This document shows, one piece after another, positions 18,542 through 27,790 of a stretch of 64,000 bases of DNA; the stretch's first letter is position 1; each line of letters starts with the position of its first letter. The position numbers and the translations under genes are program-made. The notes beneath the pieces were generated by a model. It was not told where the DNA came from. It ran no database searches and saw only the letters and a program-made list of their open reading frames with translations. Source of the DNA: Agrobacterium rosae (GTDB lineage: Bacteria; Pseudomonadota; Alphaproteobacteria; Rhizobiales; Rhizobiaceae); contig NZ_NXEJ01000004.1 in NCBI RefSeq assembly GCF_002915175.1, forward strand, positions 1 through 64,000, in the 5' to 3' direction.

Positions 18542-20626
18542 TCAGGCAGCGCGGCTGTAGCCGTTATTGCTACGGGCGTTTGCCAGCTGGAACTGCTCCA
18601 GCAGGGCGTTGAGGGCCGCTGCTTCCGAAGCAAGGCCGTGGCTTGCGGCGGTCTGTTCCTCAACCATAGCAGCATTCTGCTGCGTGCTCTGGTCGATGGT
18701 GTTGATGGCCGTGTTGATCTCCTGCAGACCGGTGGATTGTTCGCGGGATGACAACACGATGGCGTTGATGTGCTGGTTGATTTCCTGCACTTCGGCCACG
18801 ATGGTTTCCAGCGCTTTGCCGGCATTGCCAACCAGCGAGACGCCCGCTTCCACCTGGGTTGTCGAGGCGCTGATGAGGACCTTGATTTCCTTGGCGGCGT
18901 TGGCAGAGCGCTGAGCAAGTTCACGCACTTCCTGTGCAACCACGGCAAAGCCCTTACCGGCTTCACCGGCGCGCGCGGCTTCAACACCGGCATTCAGGGC
19001 GAGAAGGTTGGTCTGGAAGGCGATTTCATCGATGACACCGATGATCTTGGAAATGCCGGAGGATGATTGCTCGATACCCTCCATCGCCTTGACGGCATCA
19101 CCCACCACGACGCCGGATTGTTCGGCATTGGTGCGGGTGCGGGCGACCAGACGACCGACTTCTTCGGCGCGCTTTGCCGAATCCTTGACGGTGGTGGTGA
19201 TTTCTTCGAGCGCTGCTGCGGTTTCTTCTACCGATGCGGCCTGCTGTTCGGTGCGCTTGGCAAGATCGTCGGCAGACTGGCGGATTTCGCTGGCACCAGC
19301 GTCGATGGCGCGTGCGTTGTGGCCGACATTGACGAGAGCGCCGTTCAGCTTGCTGATGGATGCGTTGAAATCCTCACGCAGCCGGTCGATGCGCGCTACG
19401 AATGGCGTGCTGATGCGGTAATTCAGGTCGCCGTCGGAGAGATGGGCGAGACCCTTGGCAAGCGAGTCGACTGCAAACTGGATATCGGCCGTGTCCTTGG
19501 CAGAAAGCTGTTCGCGCTCGCTCCGCTCCTGTTCCGAAAGGCTGCGTGTCTGTTCGGCGTCGCCTTCCAGGCGAAGACGCTCCTGCGCATTGGTGCGGAA
19601 AACGGCAACGGCAGCCGCCATGGAGCCGATCTGGTCCTTGCGTTCCTGTCCGGGAATTGTCGCATTCAAATTGCCAGCCGCCAATGCGTCCATGGCCGAT
19701 GTCATCTGCGTGACAGGCTTGATGACGAGGCTGTTCACGAGGAATGCCAGAAACGCGATCATGCCAGCGACAGCCAGAATGGTGGCGATAACGGCGGCAA
19801 TACGGAACTGCGAGATGGATGCGAAAGCCGTGTTGCTGTCGATGACGAGGCCCACGGACCATTCGACACCGGGAAGACCGGGGACGGGAATGAAGCTGGT
19901 GATCTTGTCAGCGCCGCCGATTTCGGTCTGCGAAACGGCCTGGGAAATCTTCGGTGTTGCGACCGGGAAGAGGTCGGTCAGCGTCTTGTTGATCATGGCT
20001 TCGTCTGGATGAATCAGGATTTTGCCATCCTTGTTGACCAGAAACGCATAGCCTTCATTGCCCGCATCGACAGAGCCAATCATGGAAACCAGTGTCGTCA
20101 GCAGGAAGTCGCTTGCGGCGACGCCAACCAGTTTGCCGTCACGCTTGACGGGCAGGGCGGCGCTGACCACCAGTTTGCCGGTGGTGGCATCCGTATAGGG
20201 CTCGGTCAGAACGGTGGAGTTGGCCTTGACGGCCGCCTGGTACCAGGGACGCTGGCGTGGGTCGTAGCCTTCGCGCATCTTGGTCGATGGGAAGTTGTTG
20301 AACACACCGGCTTCATCGCCGAAGTAGGTGGATTTGAACTCGCGTGCCAGCACATCATTGTGCAGGGCAAGTTCCAGCTTTTCCTGCGTCGTTGCCGTTA
20401 CCATGGATGCGCCGACCATTTCGGTCATCATCACGCGGCCGTTCAGCCAGTTGGCAATGCTCTGAGCGGACTGTTTACCGGCAGCGTTGATTTTATCTTC
20501 AACGAAATGGTTGGCCGCATCGCGCTGCAAGCCATCAATGTAAATGGAAAAACCCGCGAACGCTGCAACCACGACGCAGGACGCCGCGACGACGATCCGC
20601 GTCATCAAGTTGGATTTTTTGGACAA
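18542..20626 (-). CDS. Methyl-accepting chemotaxis protein with dCache sensor
   Basis: A transmembrane chemoreceptor of about 694 residues. It has an N-terminal membrane span ([19 protein letters not shown]), a periplasmic dCache-type sensor containing [10 protein letters not shown] and [19 protein letters not shown], a second span near residue 270-300, a HAMP domain, and the cytoplasmic signalling tip [21 protein letters not shown]. There is no C-terminal receptor-methylase tether pentapeptide. I propose a TTG start at 20626 with an AAGG eight bases upstream; an ATG at 20605 is the alternative. Ligand unknown; dCache sensors often bind amino acids or organic acids. No other chemotaxis genes are nearby, so it is an orphan receptor. 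Confidence 0.93.
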   Translation of the reverse strand: MSKKSNLMTRIVVAASCVVVAAFAGFSIYIDGLQRDAANHFVEDKINAAGKQSAQSIANWLNGRVMMTEMVGASMVTATTQEKLELALHNDVLAREFKSTYFGDEAGVFNNFPSTKMREGYDPRQRPWYQAAVKANSTVLTEPYTDATTGKLVVSAALPVKRDGKLVGVAASDFLLTTLVSMIGSVDAGNEGYAFLVNKDGKILIHPDEAMINKTLTDLFPVATPKISQAVSQTEIGGADKITSFIPVPGLPGVEWSVGLVIDSNTAFASISQFRIAAVIATILAVAGMIAFLAFLVNSLVIKPVTQMTSAMDALAAGNLNATIPGQERKDQIGSMAAAVAVFRTNAQERLRLEGDAEQTRSLSEQERSEREQLSAKDTADIQFAVDSLAKGLAHLSDGDLNYRISTPFVARIDRLREDFNASISKLNGALVNVGHNARAIDAGASEIRQSADDLAKRTEQQAASVEETAAALEEITTTVKDSAKRAEEVGRLVARTRTNAEQSGVVVGDAVKAMEGIEQSSSGISKIIGVIDEIAFQTNLLALNAGVEAARAGEAGKGFAVVAQEVRELAQRSANAAKEIKVLISASTTQVEAGVSLVGNAGKALETIVAEVQEINQHINAIVLSSREQSTGLQEINTAINTIDQSTQQNAAMVEEQTAASHGLASEAAALNALLEQFQLANARSNNGYSRAA

Positions 20627-20897
20627 TTTCTGGACCTTAAAGGAGACCGGTGGCACCGGATTGTGATGGAGACATGCCTCTTGGCGTGTGTGGCGTGCTT
20701 CATGCACCCAGAAATATTATTGCTTTTTGCGCCCTACCATTACTGGTCGAGCGTAAAGAAAGTTTAAGTTTTTAAAGCATGTATTGCTATTTTTAAGGTA
20801 AGTAACTGTTTCATTTCGTTAATCTTTTGTATTGATCAGATTTTGTGCTTCTGCCGCATTCTTGCGCAATCAAAGCAAATATCCTATCAGGTGACGC

Positions 20898-20941
20898 GCC
20901 GCTCTCCTCACTCTTTGCAGGAAAGCGGCTTTTGTTTTTTT
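20898..20941 (+). terminator. Terminator-like hairpin in the leader of the MATE gene
   Basis: GCCGCT and TCCT pair with AGGA and AGCGGC across one mismatch, with a 10-base loop, followed directly by TTTTGTTTTTTT. It ends one base before the ribosome site and about ten bases before the MATE start. No gene on this strand lies upstream within 3 kb, so it may be a transcription attenuator rather than an ordinary terminator. The rest of 20627-20897 shows no gene. Confidence 0.7.
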
Positions 20942-20951
20942 GAGGTGATAC

Positions 20952-22349
20952 ATGTCTTCGTCGGTCACGGCTTACAGTACCCCTGTGGGTGCCAACTCGT
21001 GGACAGCGCATTTGCGGGCAACGCTTGCGCTGGGAATTCCTTTGATCGGCGCGCAGTTGGCGCAGCTTGGTATCCATACCACTGATATGATCATCGTTGG
21101 CCAACTCGGGGCCGAAAAGCTGGCGGCCATGGTGCTGGCTGGCCAGTTTTATTTCGTCGTCTTCATTTTTGGTTCGGGCTTTTCCGTTGCCGTTGTTCCC
21201 ATGGTCGCGAATGCTTACGGGCAGGGCGATGCCACGTCCGCGCGCCGCGCCCTGCGCATGGGCATGTGGGTGGCGACCGTCTACTGGCTGCTGACGGTAC
21301 CGCTATTTCTCAGCGCCGAAAAAATCCTTCTGGCGCTGGGGCAAAATCCAGCCGTGTCTGCGCAGACCGGTCAATATCTGGCCGTTGCGCAATTCGGGCT
21401 TCTGCCAGCGCTTCTGTTTTATGTCATGCGTGGTCTGGTCAGCGCCATCGGGCGTGCCGGCATTGTTCTTTACGTCACCATTGCCATGCTGGTGCTCAAC
21501 GGCTTTCTAGCCTATGCGCTGGTTCTCGGCCACTTCGGGTTTCCCGCGTTCGGCATGATCGGCGCGGCGTTTGCGGCAGTTATCGTCAATGCTTTCAGTT
21601 TCATCTTCATCGTCGTCTATATCCAGACGCGGGACGAAACGCGGCGATATGAATTGTTCGTGCGGTTCTGGAAACCGGACCTGCATGCTCTGTGGGAGGT
21701 AATCCGCCTCGGTCTTCCCATCAGCGTCACGATCCTGGCGGAAGTCACTTTGTTTTCGGCCGCCTCCGTTCTCATGGGCCAGATTGGAACCTTGGAACTG
21801 GCAGCGCACGGCATTGCGCTACAACTGGCGTCGATCGCTTTCATGATTCCACTTGGGCTGGCGCAGGCGGCAACGGTGCGCATCGGCGTGGCACATGGGC
21901 AGAATGATTATCCCAACCTGGTGCGGGCCGCGATAACCGTCTATGGCGTGGCATGTGTCATCGCCGCTTGCGGTGGATTGCTGTTTGCGCTGGCACCGCA
22001 ATATCTGGCCAGCTGGTTCCTCGACCCCAGCCTTCCCGGCGCGCCGGAAGTTCTGGCCTATGCCAGCACGCTCGTCATCATCGCCGGTGTGTTTCAGCTG
22101 GTTGATGGCATGCAGGCGGTTGCGGCAGGTCTGCTGCGCGGCTTGAAGGACGCGCGCGTGCCGATGATTCTGGCGCTGATTTCCTACTGGCCCATTGGCC
22201 TGGCGCTGGCGTGGATTGCGGCCTTTCCGCTTGGCTTCGGCGGCCCCGGTGTCTGGTTCGGCTTCGTGATCGGTCTATCGACTGCCGCCGTTCTTCTTAC
22301 GACACGCTTCTACCTCATGGTGAAGCGCGAAATGCAAACGGCCCGCTAA
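20952..22349 (+). CDS. MATE family efflux transporter (NorM-like)
   Basis: A 465-residue inner-membrane protein with twelve predicted spans in two similar halves, typical of cation-coupled multidrug exporters. The N-terminal half begins ATLALGIPLIGAQLAQLGI followed by TTDMIIVGQLG, a MATE hallmark. The second half shows RLGLPISVTILAEVTLFSA and LAAHGIALQLASIAFMIPLG. GAGGTGATAC before the ATG is the ribosome site. The terminator-like hairpin just upstream suggests regulated read-through. Substrate unknown. The stop codon falls inside the loop of a hairpin shared with the convergent carA. Confidence 0.92.
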   Translation: MSSSVTAYSTPVGANSWTAHLRATLALGIPLIGAQLAQLGIHTTDMIIVGQLGAEKLAAMVLAGQFYFVVFIFGSGFSVAVVPMVANAYGQGDATSARRALRMGMWVATVYWLLTVPLFLSAEKILLALGQNPAVSAQTGQYLAVAQFGLLPALLFYVMRGLVSAIGRAGIVLYVTIAMLVLNGFLAYALVLGHFGFPAFGMIGAAFAAVIVNAFSFIFIVVYIQTRDETRRYELFVRFWKPDLHALWEVIRLGLPISVTILAEVTLFSAASVLMGQIGTLELAAHGIALQLASIAFMIPLGLAQAATVRIGVAHGQNDYPNLVRAAITVYGVACVIAACGGLLFALAPQYLASWFLDPSLPGAPEVLAYASTLVIIAGVFQLVDGMQAVAAGLLRGLKDARVPMILALISYWPIGLALAWIAAFPLGFGGPGVWFGFVIGLSTAAVLLTTRFYLMVKREMQTAR

Positions 22350-22359
22350 AAGCGGGCCG
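22339..22359. terminator. Stem-loop at the MATE/carA convergent junction
   Basis: A 9-bp perfect stem CGGCCCGCT/AGCGGGCCG with a 3-base loop that contains part of the MATE stop codon. Neither strand has a long T run; the minus strand has TTTG after it. It probably serves as a weak bidirectional terminator. Confidence 0.55.
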
Positions 22360-22387
22360 CATGGTGTCTATAATTTCCTGATGCCGA

Positions 22388-23593
22388 TCAACGCTCTGTG
22401 AGAGCCGGTTCGCCCTTCTTCTCACGAAGCAAGTTGACGAAGCGGCGGAACAGATAGTGGCTGTCCTGCGGGCCAGGCGATGCTTCTGGGTGGTGCTGCA
22501 CGGAAAAGACCGGCTTGCCGGTGATGCGCAGGCCGCAATTGGTGCCATCGAACAGCGAAATGTGAGTCTCTTCAACGCCATCAGGCAGCGACTTGTTGTC
22601 GACTGCGAAGCCATGGTTCATGGAGACGATTTCCACTTTGCCGGTCGTGAAGTCCTTGACCGGGTGGTTCGCGCCGTGGTGGCCCTGATGCATCTTTTCC
22701 GTCTTTGCGCCAACTGCCAAACCCAGCATCTGGTGGCCAAGGCAGATACCGAAAACCGGCAGCTCCGTCTTGATGAGGTCCTGAATGACTGGAACGGCGT
22801 AGACGCCGGTCGCTGCCGGGTCGCCCGGGCCGTTGGACAGGAACACGCCATCCGGCTTCAGCGCCATGATGTCTTCGGCGGATGTCTGCGCAGGCACGAC
22901 GGTGACCTTGCAATCAAGACCGGCGAAGAGGCGCAGAATGTTGCGCTTTACACCGAAGTCGACGCAGACGACATGATACTTGGCATCGGCTTCATCGAGC
23001 TTGCCGTAACCTTCGTTCCACACCCAGGGTGTCTCGCTCCAGACGGATGACTGGCCGGATGTGGCTTCGATGGCGAGATCGAGGCCTTCGAGGCCGCTCC
23101 ATGCCTTGGCTTCCGCCTTCAACGCTTCGATATCGAAAACGCCGTTCGGGTCGTGGGCGATGACGGCGTTAGGCGCACCGTTTTCACGGATCCAGGCGGT
23201 CAGTGCGCGGGTGTCGATGCCGCAAAGGCCGACGATGCCGCGAGCTTTCAGCCATGTATCGAGATGCTTGGCAGCCCGGTAATTCGACGGTTCCGTGATG
23301 TCAGCCTTGAAGATGACACCGACCGCGCCGCGCCGCGCCGCAGGCGTCAGGTCTTCGATGTCTTCTTCGTTGGCACCGATGTTGCCGATATGCGGGAAAG
23401 TGAAGGTGACGATCTGGCCAAGATAGGATGGGTCGGTCAGAATTTCTTCATAGCCAGTCAATGCGGTGTTGAAACAGACCTCGGCCTGGGCCTTGCCGGT
23501 TGCGCCGATGCCGGTTCCCTCGATCACTGTGCCATCGGCCAGAACGAGCATGGCGGTGGGTTTGCGGGTTGTCCAGGGTGCTGTCTCGGTCAT
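22388..23593 (-). CDS. carA: Carbamoyl-phosphate synthase, small (glutaminase) subunit
   Basis: Hydrolyses glutamine and passes ammonia to CarB. The 401-residue product has the N-terminal CarA-specific domain (MLVLADGTVIEGTGIG) and a C-terminal class I glutamine amidotransferase domain. The nucleophile Cys is in FGICLGHQMLG and the His/Glu pair in HHPEASPGP. The ATG at 23593 (MTETAPW) matches the family; upstream residues in the same frame do not. GGGAAACGAG precedes it. The 323 bases between carA and yqeY (23594-23916) contain both divergent promoters but no gene or clear operator that I can see. Confidence 0.97.
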   Translation of the reverse strand: MTETAPWTTRKPTAMLVLADGTVIEGTGIGATGKAQAEVCFNTALTGYEEILTDPSYLGQIVTFTFPHIGNIGANEEDIEDLTPAARRGAVGVIFKADITEPSNYRAAKHLDTWLKARGIVGLCGIDTRALTAWIRENGAPNAVIAHDPNGVFDIEALKAEAKAWSGLEGLDLAIEATSGQSSVWSETPWVWNEGYGKLDEADAKYHVVCVDFGVKRNILRLFAGLDCKVTVVPAQTSAEDIMALKPDGVFLSNGPGDPAATGVYAVPVIQDLIKTELPVFGICLGHQMLGLAVGAKTEKMHQGHHGANHPVKDFTTGKVEIVSMNHGFAVDNKSLPDGVEETHISLFDGTNCGLRITGKPVFSVQHHPEASPGPQDSHYLFRRFVNLLREKKGEPALTER

Positions 23594-23916
23594 CTCGTTT
23601 CCCGTTTCTGCCGCTTCGTCCCGCCTCTTGAAAGGCAGGTGTAAAGCGGTCATCTTTTTTCGCGGATAAGGGCGCGCGAAAGCCTTCGCGTCGTAACCTT
23701 CGTTAAAATCCTGTGCAGGTGCCGGAAAATAACGAAAGGGGCGCAAAGGGTCAACCGCGCCTTCAAGAATTACCCCGAATTTAAAAGCAGCCGATTCAAT
23801 GGTTTATGTAAATGATTTGCCGATACCCGGTTGCTCGTTTATGTCACGGCCAAATTTATGAAGGAAATGTCTGGCTGGGATATGCCGGTCGAGACGGCTT
23901 TTCCAAGGAGAGACAC

Positions 23917-24369
23917 ATGATCCGCTATACCTTCGCCGACGCTTTGAAAGACGCCATGAAAGCCCGCGAACCGCGCCGGCTTTCGACAATTCGCCTCGTT
24001 CAGGCCGCGATCAAGGATCGCGATATCGCCAATCGCGGCATTGGCAAAGAGCCTGTATCCGATGAGGAAATTCTGCAGATCCTGGCAAAGATGATCAAGC
24101 AGCGCGAAGAGTCCGCCGGTATTTACGACAAGGCCGGTCGCGCTGAACTCGCAGAGCATGAGCGCGAGGAAATCGTCATCATCAAGAGCTTCATGCCGGA
24201 AGAAATTCCAGAAGAGAAGGTGCGCTCTATCCTTGAAGGCGTGATCACCGAGACCGAAGCGTCCGGCCTGCGTGACATGGGCAAGGTGATGGCTGTTCTC
24301 AAGGAGCGCTATCCCGGCCAGATCGATTTCGGCAAGGCGTCCGGTCTGATCAAGGAACTGCTGAAGTAA
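23917..24369 (+). CDS. yqeY: GatB/YqeY domain-containing protein
   Basis: A 150-residue protein of two helical domains resembling the tail of GatB in the tRNA-dependent amidotransferase. Typical segments are LRDALKxAMKxR-like (ADALKDAMKARE), RREESAGIYDKAGR-like (KQREESAGIYDKAGR) and RDMGKVMAVLKERYPGQIDFG. The molecular role is unclear; tRNA binding has been suggested. AAGGAGAGACAC before the ATG is a strong ribosome site. In many alphaproteobacteria yqeY lies next to dnaG and rpoD. Here a toxin-antitoxin pair separates them. Confidence 0.92.
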   Translation: MIRYTFADALKDAMKAREPRRLSTIRLVQAAIKDRDIANRGIGKEPVSDEEILQILAKMIKQREESAGIYDKAGRAELAEHEREEIVIIKSFMPEEIPEEKVRSILEGVITETEASGLRDMGKVMAVLKERYPGQIDFGKASGLIKELLK

Positions 24370-24390
24370 AACCGGGTCGATAAAAACGTA

Positions 24391-24424
24391 AAGGCAGGAC
24401 ACATGTGGGTGTCCTGCCTTTTAT
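24391..24424 (+). terminator. Rho-independent terminator after yqeY
   Basis: A perfect 12-bp stem AAGGCAGGACAC with its complement and a 6-base loop, followed by TTAT. It isolates yqeY from downstream genes. The 225 bases from here to the antitoxin stop show no gene. Confidence 0.9.
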
Positions 24425-24649
24425 GTCTGGGCGCGCTTTCTAGGAAGCGCATAGTCGGGCGCGATTGGGGGGAAACGCCCGGACATTCCAGCATTACGCT
24501 TACGCTCGGCATCATGCCGATACACGTAAATTACGCCGTTTGACGCCCGCCATCAAATTACAAAAACGTAATGTTTTGCAGGGTTTTTCTGCCGCAAATT
24601 TGCCGGAAGTTCGCGCCTAGCCGGTATCGCCGGGCAATGTAAGGCAGCT

Positions 24650-24979
24650 TCAACCGTTGTTGCTTTTTTGCTCACGCACATAGTGACGCAATATTGCGTT
24701 CATGCGTGTCTGGTAGCCTTTTCCCGTGGCTTTGAAAAAGTCGATCACTTCCTCATCCAACCGGATCGAAATCGATTTCTTCGTCGCGGGAATCACCAGT
24801 TCTGCCTTCGACCAGTCGACATCGATCCATTCTGCCCAATCCGGATCGTCACGCATCGCACGCTCGATATCCGCATCGGTCATAGCATCGACGCGTGCCC
24901 AATCGGTCCGATCTTCGCCGTTGGCAATCTTTTGTCGGATTTCATCAGCCGAATATTTGACGATATGCTGTTTGCTCAT
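24650..24979 (-). CDS. brnA: BrnA-like antitoxin
   Basis: A 109-residue antitoxin. The C-terminal part, KKSISIRLDEEVIDFFKATG followed by YQTRMNAILRHYV, is the ribbon-helix-helix DNA-binding fold of the BrnA family. The N-terminal half is acidic (WARVDAMTDADIERA) and should wrap the toxin. The ATG at 24979 lies inside the end of the toxin gene, the usual toxin-first overlapping order of BrnTA modules. The protein probably represses its own operon through the palindrome at 25291. Confidence 0.87.
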   Translation of the reverse strand: MSKQHIVKYSADEIRQKIANGEDRTDWARVDAMTDADIERAMRDDPDWAEWIDVDWSKAELVIPATKKSISIRLDEEVIDFFKATGKGYQTRMNAILRHYVREQKSNNG

Positions 24980-25235
24980 TTTTCCGCGCCGCACGCGCTG
25001 ATATTATCCGACAGACATCGGCTCGCATCGTATAGACAATAGCGATCAAACGCTCTGTTTCTGGACATATAGCAAGAATGCGGCTTTCTCCATTTTGATC
25101 GGACTGGCTTTCCAAGTGAGGGTGCGACAACGCTCTTGCTGCTCTGGGAAAGTCGATTCCGTGTTTTTCGATATTCTTGAGCCGTTTGTTTTCATCCCAC
25201 TCAAAGGAGATGAACTCTCTCTTGACCGCAAACAT
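24945..25235 (-). CDS. brnT: BrnT-like ribonuclease toxin
   Basis: A 96-residue RelE-like toxin. It has the BrnT signature FEWDENKRLKNIEKHGIDF at residues 11-29 and the C-terminal RIISARAARKNEQTAY, which carries the Arg residues implicated in RNA cleavage. BrnT proteins block translation by cleaving RNA. It is the first gene of a toxin-antitoxin operon and overlaps the antitoxin by 35 bases. The pair sits on the minus strand between yqeY and dnaG, where these are usually adjacent, which suggests insertion of the module. Confidence 0.9.
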   Translation of the reverse strand: MFAVKREFISFEWDENKRLKNIEKHGIDFPRAARALSHPHLESQSDQNGESRILAICPETERLIAIVYTMRADVCRIISARAARKNEQTAYRQIFG

Positions 25236-25290
25236 GAGTGACCCTGAATTTTAGATTCCAAGGCACTCATGCGCCATTTGATAATACAAA

Positions 25291-25312
25291 TGTATATACA
25301 CCCGCATATACA
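25291..25312. promoter_or_regulatory. Inverted repeat TGTATAT-N8-ATATACA, candidate BrnA operator
   Basis: Perfect 7-bp arms lie 56 bases upstream of the toxin start and about 108 bases before dnaG. BrnTA modules are known to be repressed by the antitoxin binding an AT-rich palindrome in the promoter. Because dnaG is divergent, occupancy here could also affect dnaG transcription. Confidence 0.6.
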
Positions 25313-25419
25313 GTCAAGCCTGTGAATAACGGGCACTGTTCGTTTCTGCCCTTGGTAATCAGAGCTCGCTGCGCTTATATGAAAGACTGGCCGAAAACAG
25401 GCAGTGGCTTCAGGACAAA

Positions 25420-27399
25420 ATGCGCTTTTCAAACTCATTTCTCGACGAGATACGTGACCGGGTGAACATCTCTGATGTCATCGGCAGACGTGTGACGTGG
25501 GACAGGAAGAAGAGCAACGCGTCCAAGGGCGATTATTGGGCCTGCTGCCCGTTCCATGGCGAGAAGAGCCCCAGCTTCCATTGTGAGGACCGCAAAGGGC
25601 GTTACCACTGCTTTGGTTGCGGTGTGTCCGGTGATCATTTCCGCTTTCTGACCGATCTCGATGGCATGGGTTTTCCCGAGGCCGTGCAGCAGATTGCCGA
25701 TATGGCTGGCGTTTCGATGCCGCAGCCGGATGTGCAGGCGGAGCGGCGTGAACGCGAGCGGGCTTCGCTTCAAGACGTCATGGAAATGGCGACGCTGTTC
25801 TTTCAGGACCAGTTGCAGACGTCGGTCGGTGCGCGGGCGCGGGCTTACCTGCGCGATCGGGGTTTGAGCGGCCGCACCATCGAGACGTTCCGACTTGGCT
25901 TTGCGCCGGATAGCCGCAATGCCTTGAAAGAGCATCTGGCAGGCAAGGGTATCACCAAGGAACAGATGGAGGCCTGCGGGCTGGTGGTGCATGAGAATGT
26001 GCCAGTGTCCTATGACCGCTTTCGTGACCGCATCATGTTTCCGATTCTCTCATCGCGGGAAAAAGTGATTGCGTTCGGCGGCCGCGCCATGGCGGCGGAT
26101 GCGATGGCCAAGTATCTCAATTCGAACGAGACCGAGCTTTTCCACAAGGGCAACGTCCTTTACAATTTTGCGCGCGCGCGCCGCGCCACGCAGACATCAG
26201 GCACGGTGATTGCCGTCGAAGGTTATATGGACGTCATCGCGCTTTATCAGGCGGGTGTTGAAAACGCCGTGGCACCGCTCGGCACCGCGCTGACCGAAAA
26301 CCAGCTCGACCTGTTGTGGAAAATGTCGACACAGCCGGTTTTGTGCTTTGATGGTGATGGCGCGGGCATTCGCGCCGCCAGCCGTGCCGCCGATCTGGCG
26401 CTGCCGCATATCAAGCCTGGCCGTTCCGTGAGCTTCGCATTGCTGCCTGACGGTAAGGACCCGGATGATCTCGTGCGCCACGAGGGCAGGGTGCCATTCG
26501 ACCGGGTGCTATCGGAAGCCAAGCCACTGGCCGCCATGATCTGGAGCCGCGAGACCGCGTCCGTTACCTTCGATACGCCGGAAAAGCGCGCCGAACTGGA
26601 AAACCGTTTGCGTCAGATCGTATCCGTCATCGGCGATGAAAGCGTGCGCCGCTTTTACCAGCAGGACATGCGCGATCGGCTGAATGCGTTTTTCCAACCA
26701 CAGTTTCAGCGTGGCAATGCGCCCAATCGAAACTTCTCACGCGGCGATGCTGGCAATGGCCGCAACGGCCAAAAAGGTCCGGCGCGGGGAACCACGACAG
26801 GTGCAGGAAGCATATCGGATCGTCTCAGCCAGTCCGGTTTGGTAAAGGGTTATCTTGCGGCTCCTGCCTTGCGGGAAAGCGTGCTGGCACTGACCATCGT
26901 CAATCATCCGCAGCTTCTGCTGGAGGAGTATGACGAGATTGCCGCCATCGATTACGAGAACCGTGATCTGCAACGCCTGTGGTCGCAGGTGCTGACCTAT
27001 GCAGCGGAAAATGCGACCGAGCTGTCGCGGGATGGTCTGATGGCACGGCTGGAGGCGCAAGGTTTCGATGTGCTGCTGAAAGCCATGAACCAGCAGGTGC
27101 GCAATGCTCGGCTTTGGACTGCAACCGAGCAAGCGGCACCGGAGGATGCGCGGGAGGGCTATACGCAATCGCTGTCTCTACACAAACGCACCAAGGCGCT
27201 GCGCTGGCAGAAGATCGAGCTTGAGCGAGAGGTTGCCGACGCTACCGAAGAGGGTGACGGCGAGCGTATGGTGCAGTTGATGCGTGCGCTCTCCGAGGTT
27301 CAGCTGGAAATCGGGCGCATGGAAAATCAGGAGGCGATCATCGATGGTTTCGGGGTCATGTCCGGCAGGGTCAAGGGGGCAGCTTATAGCCATGGTTAG
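25420..27399 (+). CDS. dnaG: DNA primase
   Basis: Synthesises RNA primers for replication. In its 659 residues are the N-terminal zinc finger with ligands Cys43, His46, Cys64, Cys67 (CCPFH ... HCFGC), the RNA-polymerase core and the TOPRIM domain. TOPRIM hallmarks are IAVEGYMDVIALYQAG (catalytic Glu) and VLCFDGDGAG (metal-binding Asp pair). The C-terminal quarter is the helicase-interaction domain, preceded by a glycine/asparagine-rich linker about residues 427-460. An AGGAC lies just before the ATG. The divergent toxin-antitoxin operon shares its 184-base upstream region. rpoD follows after 391 bases. Confidence 0.97.
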   Translation: MRFSNSFLDEIRDRVNISDVIGRRVTWDRKKSNASKGDYWACCPFHGEKSPSFHCEDRKGRYHCFGCGVSGDHFRFLTDLDGMGFPEAVQQIADMAGVSMPQPDVQAERRERERASLQDVMEMATLFFQDQLQTSVGARARAYLRDRGLSGRTIETFRLGFAPDSRNALKEHLAGKGITKEQMEACGLVVHENVPVSYDRFRDRIMFPILSSREKVIAFGGRAMAADAMAKYLNSNETELFHKGNVLYNFARARRATQTSGTVIAVEGYMDVIALYQAGVENAVAPLGTALTENQLDLLWKMSTQPVLCFDGDGAGIRAASRAADLALPHIKPGRSVSFALLPDGKDPDDLVRHEGRVPFDRVLSEAKPLAAMIWSRETASVTFDTPEKRAELENRLRQIVSVIGDESVRRFYQQDMRDRLNAFFQPQFQRGNAPNRNFSRGDAGNGRNGQKGPARGTTTGAGSISDRLSQSGLVKGYLAAPALRESVLALTIVNHPQLLLEEYDEIAAIDYENRDLQRLWSQVLTYAAENATELSRDGLMARLEAQGFDVLLKAMNQQVRNARLWTATEQAAPEDAREGYTQSLSLHKRTKALRWQKIELEREVADATEEGDGERMVQLMRALSEVQLEIGRMENQEAIIDGFGVMSGRVKGAAYSHG

Positions 27400-27790
27400 T
27401 GCTTTTGCGCGGGTAAAGGCTTGTCTTTTACGCAGATCGACCTAAATAGGGGATAAGTCGGTGAAGGCCCGCAAAACGTTGTCGCAATCGCGGCTTTTTT
27501 GGTTTTTAACCCTCGGTCGGGCCATAAAGGCTTGACGTGACGGGAAATAGCGGGAATCACCATTTCAGGAACAGTAAGGTGGAATTGACCTTGGCGGATC
27601 GAAACTGCAGGAAAAAGCATTTCTGGATGCACAGTCTTGGTATTCCGCCAGTGGTAGCCGTATTTAATCGGCAGTTAAAGATCACTCCGTTAGGTGTTTA
27701 ACAGTGATTCGTCGCCAGTGCCGGGTGCCTTTCGAGGCAATCAGGCTTGCGGCGAAGCGGATGTTAGCGTCAGGGAAAGCGACGAGATAG
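27400..27790. other. 391-base dnaG-rpoD intergenic region
   Basis: No gene is evident. The region holds the rpoD promoter(s) and leader. A T-rich stretch near 27500 follows a weak stem and might end dnaG transcripts, but the pairing is poor. I found no convincing heat-shock promoter match by eye. Confidence 0.6.

Noticed and set aside
19067-20767. A 566-codon open frame antisense to the chemoreceptor gene
   Set aside because: It is shadowed by a complete chemoreceptor with all domains and a correct terminator. No start signal is visible.
20760-20897. A known riboswitch class in the MATE leader
   Set aside because: No conserved core of guanidine, TPP, SAM or other common riboswitches was recognised. 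Only the terminator-like hairpin is supported.
27400-27790. A heat-shock (sigma-32) promoter before rpoD
   Set aside because: Expected from known rpoD regulation in related bacteria, but I could not find a convincing -35/-10 pair by eye, so it is not reported as a feature.
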